A program made the translations under genes and the position numbers. DNA of 5,837 nucleotides from assembly GCA_945949375.1 (NCBI GenBank), contig CAMFEN010000078.1, forward strand, positions 1 to 5,837, read 5' to 3'. This document shows positions 1-5,437 of the stretch, one piece after another (the stretch's first letter is position 1; every line of letters starts with the position of its first letter). The stretch comes from an uncultured Bacteroidales bacterium. Lineage in GTDB: Bacteria; Bacteroidota; Bacteroidia; Bacteroidales; Paludibacteraceae. A model generated the notes under the pieces. It was not told the DNA's origin. It saw only the letters and a list, made by a program, of their open reading frames with translations, and did not search any database.

Positions 1-666
1 GAGGGAGGCAGCGAAGATGTTGTAGCCGGAGTTGGGTTGGACGGTGGAGCCGTTGCTGAAATGATACCATCCGCCTTCTACGGCTATACTCCAGCCGTTG
101 CGGATAGGGAACTCCATATAGAGCGCTTCGGGGAAATGGAAGTTGGTAACACTGCCGACACTACGGTTGGCGTCCACCAAGTCTCGAAACATATGTCCCT
201 CGGGAACGGTATTGCGGTAGGTCTTGGTCAGAAAGCCGAGACCGATACCCGGGCGCAAGCCTAAGACGAAATGCGGGAGGCTGACGAGGGGAATGTCAAG
301 ATAGAGATAAGGAGCGATGGCATGTCCGAGGAGGGGGTTCTGTCCGAAGCACCAGTAGCTAAGCGCAACGCCCATGCCGGTTTGGCGATGGCGGATAGGG
401 TTGCCGTGGCGGTCGGTGCGCGGGCGGAAAGAGATAGACCAGTCGTCTAAAGCCTGCCACTGCGGGTAGAACGTAACGGAGAAGTCCGCACCAAGGCTCG
501 GTCCTGTCCATGCGCCTTTGTCGCCGACCATCACATCGACCTTGCCGTCGGGCATGATAGCGCCTGCGCGGAGCATGGCGCGGCAGTCAAGGGAGAGTTC
601 CGCCTGCATGCTAAGCGCGGGTAGCAGGCAGAGAAAAGTGAGCAATATGAGACGATAGGTTTTCAT
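1..666 (-). CDS. PagL-like lipid A deacylase / 'acyloxyacyl hydrolase' family protein (partial, C-terminus off the left edge)
   Basis: The complement reads from an ATG at 666-664 through 222 uninterrupted codons to base 1, so the C-terminus is missing. It begins with a signal peptide: MKTYR, a hydrophobic LILLTFLCLLPAL core, then probable cleavage after SMQA near residue 22. The rest alternates short strands and turns, as in a small outer-membrane beta-barrel. Residues 202-216 carry the PagL signature: His202, Ser204, Asn205, Asn212. This matches the spacing of Pseudomonas PagL His126, Ser128, Asn129 and Asn136. The position equivalent to catalytic Glu140 is Asn216. Residues 109-119 (GQNPLLGHAIA) resemble the substrate-side region of Bacteroidales members. 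By family knowledge these enzymes remove an acyl chain from lipid A at the outer membrane. Substrate and activity here are inferred. A promoter at 675-706 puts the start codon only about 5 nt into the transcript. The gene is divergent from ribF. Family assignment is fairly sure; activity is not. Confidence 0.8.
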   Translation of the reverse strand, partial: MKTYRLILLTFLCLLPALSMQAELSLDCRAMLRAGAIMPDGKVDVMVGDKGAWTGPSLGADFSVTFYPQWQALDDWSISFRPRTDRHGNPIRHRQTGMGVALSYWCFGQNPLLGHAIAPYLYLDIPLVSLPHFVLGLRPGIGLGFLTKTYRNTVPEGHMFRDLVDANRSVGSVTNFHFPEALYMEFPIRNGWSIAVEGGWYHFSNGSTVQPNSGYNIFAASL

Positions 667-674
667 TTAGCGTG

Positions 675-706
675 CAAAATTAGTTAAATTTTGCGAGATA
701 TGCAAA
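675..706 (-). promoter_or_regulatory. Bacteroidetes-type promoter for the PagL-like gene
   Basis: On the minus strand there is a TTTG (-33) at 706-703, 20 bp of spacer, and TAATTTTG (-7, matching TAnnTTTG) at 682-675. Transcription should start near 671-668, leaving a 5' leader of only about 2-5 nt before the ATG at 666. The mRNA would be leaderless or nearly so. The start codon is supported by the signal peptide it encodes. No transcript data are available here. Confidence 0.75.
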
Positions 707-721
707 CCTTTTGTCGGAAAA

Positions 722-753
722 TTTGCGTATTCGGCAAAAAAGCAGTACCTTTG
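722..753 (+). promoter_or_regulatory. Bacteroidetes-type promoter reading toward ribF
   Basis: TTTG (-33) lies at 722-725, then 20 bp of spacer, then TACCTTTG (-7) at 746-753. This gives a predicted start near 757-760. The -33 boxes of this and the divergent minus-strand promoter are only 15 bp apart. The only plus-strand gene downstream is ribF, so its leader would be about 235-290 nt, depending on which start codon is used. Confidence 0.75.
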
Positions 754-816
754 CCGTCGGGAACGGGAGGTATACACAAGCGGAATAAGGTTCTAATACA
801 ACCCCAACGACCGCGT

Positions 817-847
817 TTTTTAACAAAAATTTCCTGAAATTGTTCAA
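817..847. repeat. Split AT-rich motif flanking ribF, copy A
   Basis: TTTTTAACAAAAA at 817-829 is followed after exactly 9 nt by ATTGTTCAA at 839-847. The same two blocks with the same 9-nt gap occur at 1949-1979, just after ribF. The blocks are identical while the gap is mostly different, which suggests a bipartite site rather than a recent duplication. Function unknown. Confidence 0.5.
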
Positions 848-960
848 ATTTATTGTTTAACGTATAATTCTCGCATAATTAGTCATTAATTTTTTAGGGA
901 ATATGGTGGCGGCAGAAGTTGCAGTTTAGCATGGAGGGGGGCATGGTTTAGCAAACTGAC

Positions 961-986
961 CGCAGGCGAGACGCCTGCGTACCCGG
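961..986. repeat. REP-like palindromic element, copy 1
   Basis: CGCAGGCG (961-968) pairs perfectly with CGCCTGCG (972-979) around an AGA loop and is followed by TACCCGG. A second copy with the same architecture lies at 2475-2500: 21 of 26 positions agree, and one stem difference is a compensated A-T to G-C change. The element ends 5 nt before the first possible ribF start, so it sits in the ribF leader. It resembles dispersed REP palindromes of bacterial genomes. No REP-associated transposase is visible in the window. Confidence 0.65.
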
Positions 987-991
987 GCGGC

Positions 992-1909
992 ATGGAGAGT
1001 ATAGTTATAATGGTGCGGCATGGAGACTGCACATCCTTGAAAAAGATGAAAGGAAAGATTGCAACGATAGGCTATTTTGATGGGGTGCACCGAGGGCACC
1101 GTTACTTGTTTGCGCAGTTGCGTGAGCAGGGGGTGGCACGTGGGTTAGCACCCGCTATCTATACCTTTTATGAGCACCCGAAGGAAGTGGTGTGCGGGTT
1201 GTGTCCGCCGCTGCTGACCACGCGGGAGGAACGTTTGCGGCTGCTGGAGAGCGAGGGGGAAGTGCAGGTGCTTTCCTTTGCTTCGATACGGAGCCTCACC
1301 GCTGCGGAGTTTATGCAAAGGTTGCAGACAGAGGGGGTGCGAGTGCTGCTGATGGGGTATGACCATCATTTTGGCTCTGACCGATTGACGGATTTCTGCG
1401 ATTATGCCCGCATCGGGCGGGAGGTAGGCATAGAGGTGGTGTTAGCTCGGGAACTATCGGAAGAGGAGGCAGGGCATGTGAGTAGCTCGGCTATACGGCG
1501 AGCGTTGCTGTCGGGGGATGTGGAGGCTGCCAACAGGATGTTAGGCTATCCTTATTGTATATGCGGCGAGGTGGTGCGGGGGAATGCCATCGGGCGCACC
1601 ATCGGCTTCCCCACAGCGAACATCGACTATGCGGCGGAGAAACTGCTGCCGCCGGCGGGTGTGTATGCCGGCAGGTGTTGCGCCGAGGGAAGGGACTATC
1701 CCACGCTTGTGAATATCGGCAGTAACCCGACGGTGGGCAATAGGCGCACGACCATCGAAGGCTATTTGACAGGGTTTGAAGGCGATTTGTACGGGCAGCG
1801 GCTTTGCTTTCGGTTAGAGCACTTTGTCCGCAGAGAGCAGAAGTTTGGCTCGTTGGAGGAATTGCGAGAGCAGATAGCCAAAGACCTTATTGAAAATATG
1901 ACTCATTGA
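992..1909 (+). CDS. ribF: Bifunctional riboflavin kinase / FAD synthetase
   Basis: RibF phosphorylates riboflavin to FMN, then adenylylates FMN to FAD, in the cytoplasm. The 305-residue length is typical. The N-terminal nucleotidyltransferase domain has GYFDGVHRGH at 27-36 (the HxGH-type nucleotide site), TFYEHP at 58-63, GYDHHFGSDR at 122-131 and VSSSAIRRAL at 163-172. The C-terminal riboflavin kinase domain starts near 185. It has GRTIGFPTANI at 201-211 (the PTAN metal/ATP motif), PPAGVYAG at 220-227, NIGSNPT at 241-247 and the likely catalytic Glu256 in TTIEGYL. All key motifs are intact. The start is uncertain. ATG 992 lies 5 nt after a REP-like hairpin and adds 18 residues (MESIVIM...) that look unlike the family. 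ATG 1046 (MKGKIATIGYFDGVHRGH) fits the usual domain edge better. ATG 1010 is a third option. Transcription probably comes from the promoter at 722-753 and ends at the hairpin at 2030-2060. It appears to be a single-gene unit. Confidence 0.96.
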   Translation: MESIVIMVRHGDCTSLKKMKGKIATIGYFDGVHRGHRYLFAQLREQGVARGLAPAIYTFYEHPKEVVCGLCPPLLTTREERLRLLESEGEVQVLSFASIRSLTAAEFMQRLQTEGVRVLLMGYDHHFGSDRLTDFCDYARIGREVGIEVVLARELSEEEAGHVSSSAIRRALLSGDVEAANRMLGYPYCICGEVVRGNAIGRTIGFPTANIDYAAEKLLPPAGVYAGRCCAEGRDYPTLVNIGSNPTVGNRRTTIEGYLTGFEGDLYGQRLCFRLEHFVRREQKFGSLEELREQIAKDLIENMTH

Positions 1910-1948
1910 CACAGAAACATTCTTTACACCCTCGGCGCGGTCTTGCCG

Positions 1949-1979
1949 TTTTTAACAAAAACATTCGAGCATTGTTCAA
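1949..1979. repeat. Split AT-rich motif flanking ribF, copy B
   Basis: This is the second copy of the bipartite motif: 13-bp block at 1949-1961, a 9-nt gap, and a 9-bp block at 1971-1979. It lies 40 nt after the ribF stop codon. Both copies are in the same orientation. Function unknown. Confidence 0.5.
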
Positions 1980-2006
1980 CTATTTTTATAGTTGGTATTG
2001 GAATTA

Positions 2007-2034
2007 GCAGGCTGGGCTGCCTGCGCACTCGGGC
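2007..2034. repeat. Possible degenerate REP-like hairpin, copy 3
   Basis: GCAGGC (2007-2012) pairs with GCCTGC (2019-2024) around a 6-nt loop and is followed by GCACTCGGGC. Copy 1 has the same GCAGGC/GCCTGC arms (962-967 and 973-978), a 5-nt loop and GTACCCGGGC next. The arms and 8 of 10 flanking bases agree, but the loop does not. It runs directly into the terminator stem that follows. It may be a decayed relative or a chance GC-rich hairpin. Confidence 0.4.
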
Positions 2035-2078
2035 AACTTACGTACTTGGTAGGTTGCCCGTTTATTATTGCTTTTTTC
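2030..2078 (+). terminator. Probable Rho-independent terminator of ribF
   Basis: Positions 2030-2041 pair with 2049-2060 in a 12-bp stem containing one T-G wobble, with a 7-nt loop. The stem base is CGGGCAAC/GTTGCCCG. A T-rich tract follows (TTTATTATTGCTTTTTT, 2061-2077). It lies about 120 nt after the ribF stop and before the separate lptD promoter, so it likely insulates the two genes. The T-tract is interrupted, so efficiency is uncertain. Confidence 0.65.
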
Positions 2079-2079
2079 A

Positions 2080-2127
2080 GTTTCTTTTTACCGTCCTTTT
2101 GCCGTCCTTTTGCCGTCTTTTTACCGT
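2080..2127. repeat. 11-bp tandem repeat upstream of lptD
   Basis: Two exact units CCGTCCTTTTG (2091-2101, 2102-2112) are followed by a variant CCGTCTTTTTA (2113-2123) and a partial CCGT (2124-2127). A weaker unit (2080-2090) may precede them. The period of 11 bp is about one helical turn, which would place identical faces in register. It lies about 100 bp before the lptD promoter. A regulatory role is only a possibility. Confidence 0.6.
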
Positions 2128-2228
2128 AATTACCACAGTGAGCCACAGAAGGCAATCGTTTGATTTATGCGTTGGTCTTTTATCGTACTTAAAATCATCA
2201 GGCTGAATACCTAAAAAAAAGCCTATTG

Positions 2229-2260
2229 TTTGCATATTCCGAATTTTTTTCGTACCTTTG
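2229..2260 (+). promoter_or_regulatory. Bacteroidetes-type promoter of lptD
   Basis: TTTG (-33) at 2229-2232, 20 bp of spacer, and TACCTTTG (-7) at 2253-2260. Transcription should begin near 2264-2267, giving a leader of about 11-14 nt before ATG 2278. Because the -33 box contains the in-frame TTG at 2230, that codon cannot be the start if this promoter is used. Confidence 0.8.
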
Positions 2261-2277
2261 CGCGGTATTTTGCATAC

Positions 2278-5172
2278 ATGCGCACGAACGGAAAGAAACA
2301 TATTGTTTTTTGGCTATTCCTTCTCCTCTTGCCGGTTGGGCTGTGGGGACAGGAAGTGAAGCCCCTCTCCATGCCCTCCTCGCCAGAGGGGGCTGTGGAG
2401 TTTGCGCATCCGGTCATTGAGCCAGAGAAGGATTCGGACACTGTGGTGCGGCCTGGAGACCGCACCTCCAGTAGCGCGGGTGAGATGCCCGCGTCCCCGG
2501 TGGTGCCGGTGGATAGTTTTCAGACTGAACCACCGAAGAGCGCCGGCGGGTTGGAGGCACCCGTGGAGTATGTGGCGAAAGACTCGATAGTTCTCCTTGG
2601 GACGGGCATTGCTTTTCTGCACGGAGAGGCAGATGTGAAGTATCAGCAGTTGCAACTGACCTCGGAGTATATGCGCGTGCACATGGATTCGAGCATGGTC
2701 TATGCCAAGGGCGTGCTGGATACCGTGGAGGGCGAATGGATGGGGAGACCCGTGTTCAAAGACCACAACGACACCTACGAGTCGGACGAGATAACCTATA
2801 ACCTCAAGACGCAGAAAGGCTATATCCGTCAGGTGGTTACGGAGCAGGGCGAGGGCTACGTGATAGCCGACCGCACGAAGAAGATGGAGGGCAACACGAT
2901 GATGATGGCAGGCGGTATGTACACCACCTGCGACCAGCACGAGCACCCGCATTTCTACTTGAAGATGACCAAGGCGAAAGTAGTGCCGGGCGACTATATC
3001 GCTACTGGTCCCGCCTACATGGTGGTGGGCGACGTGCCGTTGCCGCTGGCGGTGCCCTTCGGCTTCTTCCCATTTACCAAGCAATACTCCAGCGGACTTA
3101 TCATGCCCAACTTCGGCGACGACAGCAGCCGCGGACTGTACTTGAGCGGGTTAGGCTACTATTTCGCCATCAACGACTACGTGGACCTGCAGGTAACGGG
3201 CGATATCTACACCCGCGGCACATGGGCGGTACGGGCGCAGTCGAAGTATATATGGCGGTATAAGTTCAGCGGCAACCTGAGCATCAACTTCCGCAACGAC
3301 GTTACGGGCGAGAAAGACATGCCCAACTACTCGCAGGCACGCAACTTCAGCGTTCAGTGGACACACACGCAAGACGCGAAAGCCAATCCTTATTCCACCT
3401 TCTCTGCGAGCGTGAACTTCTCCACTTCGGGCTACAACCGCAGCAATATCAATGCGTACTACAACCCCGAGTTGAACTCGGAGAACACCAAGAGCTCGAA
3501 TATCTCGTACACCCAACGCTTCCCTGACAGTCCGTGGAGCCTGTCGCTCTCGGCGAATATTTCCCAGCGCACGAAGGACAGCACGCTCTCGCTGACGCTG
3601 CCGGAGCTGAGCGTGAACATGAGCCGCGTCTATCCCTTCAAGCGGAAGAAGCCCGTCGGCAAAGAGAAATGGTACGAGAAAATCAGCCTCAGTTACTCCG
3701 GCAACGGGCGTATCGCTATCAACAACGTGAAGGAGAATCAGTTTATTCATACCGATTTCCTCCGCGATTGGCAGACGGGACTCAAACACTCCATTCCCAT
3801 CTCCGCCTCGTTCATGCTCTTCAAGTACCTGAGCGTTACGCCGAGCATCAACATGACCGACCGCATGTATTTCCAGCGCGTGGACCAGACATGGGATGAG
3901 CAGGAGCAGCAACTACAGCGCGACACCACCAACGGCTTCTACAACGTCTTCGACTTCAACGTCGGTGTGTCGCTCAGCACCAAACTATATGCTTTCTACA
4001 CGCCCATCAAGAAACTCTTCCCCAAAGGCAAAGTGGAGAAATTCCGTCACGTGATAACTCCTTCGTTATCATTTAGTTACCACCCCGACTTCGGCAAATC
4101 CGGATGGGGCTACTATGGCGCCTACGACCAGCCTGTGTATGAGGCAGAGACCGACCCCGCCACAGGGCGAAAGATACAGAAGACAGACGAGGCGGGCAAC
4201 CCGATGTTTGTTCATCAGACCTACTCGCGTTTCCCCAACGGTATCTATGGCAATGTGGGACAAGGCGCAGCGGCAGCACTCTCTTTCTCATTAGGCAACA
4301 ACCTCGAGATGAAGATGGTCAACAAAGACGATACCACCGGCAAAGCCCCCTTCAAGGTGGTGAGCCTGATTGATAACCTCAGCATCTCGGGCGGCTATAA
4401 CTTCATTGCCGACTCGATGAATTGGAGCAATTTCTCCGTGAACCTACGTATCAAGATACCGAAGGTAAACTACACGATTAACCTCAGCGGGCAGTTCGAC
4501 CCCTATATGTATGAACTCAACGCGCTGGGGCAGCCTGTGCGCACCAACAAGCAGTATTGGCATAACGGACGTTTCCCTCACTTCCTCGGCACCAGCACCA
4601 GCCTCTCCTACACCTTTAATAATCAGACCTTCCAAAAATGGTTCGGCAAGGATAAGAAAGGCAAAGGCGACACCCCCGCGGATGAAGAGACCAACATGGA
4701 CGATATCACCGTGGGCGATGACGGACTGGCAACCAACGGCAAACTGAACAAGGGAAAAGGGAAACAGAAAGAGGCTGAGGTGGACGATGGGTATGTCAAG
4801 ACCGATTTTCCGTGGAGCCTCAGCGTCAGTTACACCCTGCGCTACGGGCAAGGCAGCGAGTTTGATTACAATAAGATGTACTACAAGATGCAGTTCACCC
4901 ACAACCTCTCCCTCTCCGGCTCGCTGGGCTTTGGCAAAGGATGGAAAGTGAGTGCGTCCACGAGTTACGACTTCAAGGCAAAGAAGTTCGCGAGCGCCAA
5001 CTTTAACGTCAGCCGCGACCTCCACTGCTGGAACATGACGGCATCGTTTGTGCCCTTCGGACCGTATAAGAGTTATACCTTCCACATCGGTGTGAATGCC
5101 TCAATGCTTGCTGACCTGAAATACGACAAGTCGAGCACCCAAAGCACCAACAAACGCGTGGATTGGTGGTAA
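2278..5172 (+). CDS. lptD: LptD-like LPS assembly outer-membrane protein (Bacteroidota type)
   Basis: This 964-residue protein probably inserts LPS into the outer leaflet of the outer membrane, the last step of the Lpt pathway. The start is ATG 2278: it lies just after a promoter and opens a signal peptide (MRTNGKKH, then a VFWLFLLLLPVGLWG core, cleavage near Gly24). An upstream in-frame TTG at 2230 falls inside the -33 box. Residues 26-100 are a low-complexity Pro/Ser linker containing a REP-like insert (about 56-75). Residues 102-230 look like the OstA/LptA-type beta-jellyroll, including DSIVLLGTGIAFLHGEADVKY and the MYTTCDQHEHPHFYLK segment. From about 260 to the end there are amphipathic beta strands of a large barrel. 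A charged, Gly/Lys/Asp-rich insertion occupies 791-841. There are only two cysteines, Cys218 and Cys917, which could pair between domains. The protein ends in VDWW. No other lpt genes are adjacent. LptD is best supported; another large OstA-domain barrel is the alternative. Confidence 0.88.
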   Translation: MRTNGKKHIVFWLFLLLLPVGLWGQEVKPLSMPSSPEGAVEFAHPVIEPEKDSDTVVRPGDRTSSSAGEMPASPVVPVDSFQTEPPKSAGGLEAPVEYVAKDSIVLLGTGIAFLHGEADVKYQQLQLTSEYMRVHMDSSMVYAKGVLDTVEGEWMGRPVFKDHNDTYESDEITYNLKTQKGYIRQVVTEQGEGYVIADRTKKMEGNTMMMAGGMYTTCDQHEHPHFYLKMTKAKVVPGDYIATGPAYMVVGDVPLPLAVPFGFFPFTKQYSSGLIMPNFGDDSSRGLYLSGLGYYFAINDYVDLQVTGDIYTRGTWAVRAQSKYIWRYKFSGNLSINFRNDVTGEKDMPNYSQARNFSVQWTHTQDAKANPYSTFSASVNFSTSGYNRSNINAYYNPELNSENTKSSNISYTQRFPDSPWSLSLSANISQRTKDSTLSLTLPELSVNMSRVYPFKRKKPVGKEKWYEKISLSYSGNGRIAINNVKENQFIHTDFLRDWQTGLKHSIPISASFMLFKYLSVTPSINMTDRMYFQRVDQTWDEQEQQLQRDTTNGFYNVFDFNVGVSLSTKLYAFYTPIKKLFPKGKVEKFRHVITPSLSFSYHPDFGKSGWGYYGAYDQPVYEAETDPATGRKIQKTDEAGNPMFVHQTYSRFPNGIYGNVGQGAAAALSFSLGNNLEMKMVNKDDTTGKAPFKVVSLIDNLSISGGYNFIADSMNWSNFSVNLRIKIPKVNYTINLSGQFDPYMYELNALGQPVRTNKQYWHNGRFPHFLGTSTSLSYTFNNQTFQKWFGKDKKGKGDTPADEETNMDDITVGDDGLATNGKLNKGKGKQKEAEVDDGYVKTDFPWSLSVSYTLRYGQGSEFDYNKMYYKMQFTHNLSLSGSLGFGKGWKVSASTSYDFKAKKFASANFNVSRDLHCWNMTASFVPFGPYKSYTFHIGVNASMLADLKYDKSSTQSTNKRVDWW
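2445..2500. repeat. REP-like double hairpin inside lptD, copy 2
   Basis: Hairpin one: GGTGCGG (2445-2451) pairs with CCGCACC (2460-2466). Hairpin two: CGCGGGTG (2475-2482) pairs with TGCCCGCG (2486-2493) with two wobbles, around an AGA loop, followed by TCCCCGG. Hairpin two matches the intergenic copy at 961-986. The element is read in frame as part of the unconserved linker (RPGDRTSSSAGEMPASP, from about residue 57), so it looks tolerated because the linker is not structured. Confidence 0.6.
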
Positions 5173-5290
5173 GAAAGACCGTCTTACGACTGTTCGACCG
5201 CGCTGAAGCGCTGAAAGACCGTTTTACGACTATCAGACCGCTGGCGCTGAAAGACCGCTAACGCTGAAAGACCGCGCTGACGCGCTATCC
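5173..5290. repeat. Left array of GACCG-containing degenerate repeats
   Basis: Starting at the base after the lptD stop, units beginning GACCG recur at 5177, 5196, 5217, 5236, 5253 and 5270. Several end in GCTGAAA. Spacing is 17-21 bp; two units (5236-5252, 5253-5269) are 17 bp and nearly identical. A larger 40-bp-period duplication is also visible: 5173-5201 matches 5213-5241 at 25 of 29 positions. The units are the reverse complement, with small changes, of the units in the right array at 5323-5418. No ORF is supported here. Confidence 0.75.
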
Positions 5291-5323
5291 GACTGATATA
5301 CAATTCGGAAACTAAATCAGTCG
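5290..5323. repeat. Palindromic centre between the two arrays
   Basis: CGACTGAT (5290-5297) pairs with ATCAGTCG (5316-5323), leaving an 18-nt AT-rich loop. It sits where the left array meets the inverted right array, so the whole 5173-5418 block has approximate dyad symmetry about this point. No T-run follows, so it is not a canonical terminator. Confidence 0.6.
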
Positions 5324-5418
5324 TTCAGCGAAGCGGTCGGACAACGAAGTGGTCGAACAATGAAATGGTCATTCAGCGAAGCGGTCTAACAACGAAGCGG
5401 TCGGACAGCGAAGTGGTC
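5323..5418. repeat. Right array: six 16-bp tandem repeats
   Basis: Six consecutive units of exactly 16 bp begin at 5323, 5339, 5355, 5371, 5387 and 5403. The shared pattern is NNNCARYGAARYGGTC, for example GGACAACGAAGTGGTC and ATTCAGCGAAGCGGTC. The period is not a multiple of three, so this is not a coding repeat. There are no unique spacers, so it is not a CRISPR. The array ends 19 nt before the start of the SlyD-like gene and so lies in its upstream region. Confidence 0.85.
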
Positions 5419-5437
5419 TAAAAATCAAATAATCACA

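Larger units (their letters stand above)
754..991 (+). other. Long non-coding leader of ribF
   Basis: This 238-nt stretch holds no gene I can support. It is AT-rich from about 800 to 900. It contains one copy of a split motif (817-847) that recurs after ribF at 1949-1979. It ends with a REP-like hairpin at 961-979. An ATG at 903 opens an 8-codon ORF (MVAAEVAV, stop TAG), which is too short to interpret. I see no FMN riboswitch consensus, so any regulatory role for the leader is speculation. Confidence 0.5.

Noticed and set aside
37..264. 75-codon plus-strand open frame
   Set aside because: It is the shadow of the minus-strand PagL-like gene, which has a signal peptide, an active-site motif and a promoter.
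754..991. FMN riboswitch before ribF
   Set aside because: The long leader suggested it, but I cannot find the conserved RFN element core or its multi-helix layout.
1943..2206. 87-codon plus-strand open frame after ribF
   Set aside because: It runs through a terminator hairpin and an 11-bp tandem repeat, has no promoter, and its Phe/Leu/Cys-rich product reflects the T-rich DNA.
2314..3084. 256-codon antisense open frame inside lptD
   Set aside because: It is opposite a well-supported gene. Its composition (His/Arg/Leu/Val-rich) is what codon bias on the sense strand produces, and it shows no recognisable motif. The same applies to the antisense frames at 3151-3912 and 4444-5085.
5290..5323. 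Terminator for lptD
   Set aside because: The 8-bp stem has an 18-nt loop and no T-run after it, so it does not fit a Rho-independent terminator.
5323..5418. CRISPR-like array
   Set aside because: The 16-bp units are contiguous with no unique spacers, and no cas gene is present.
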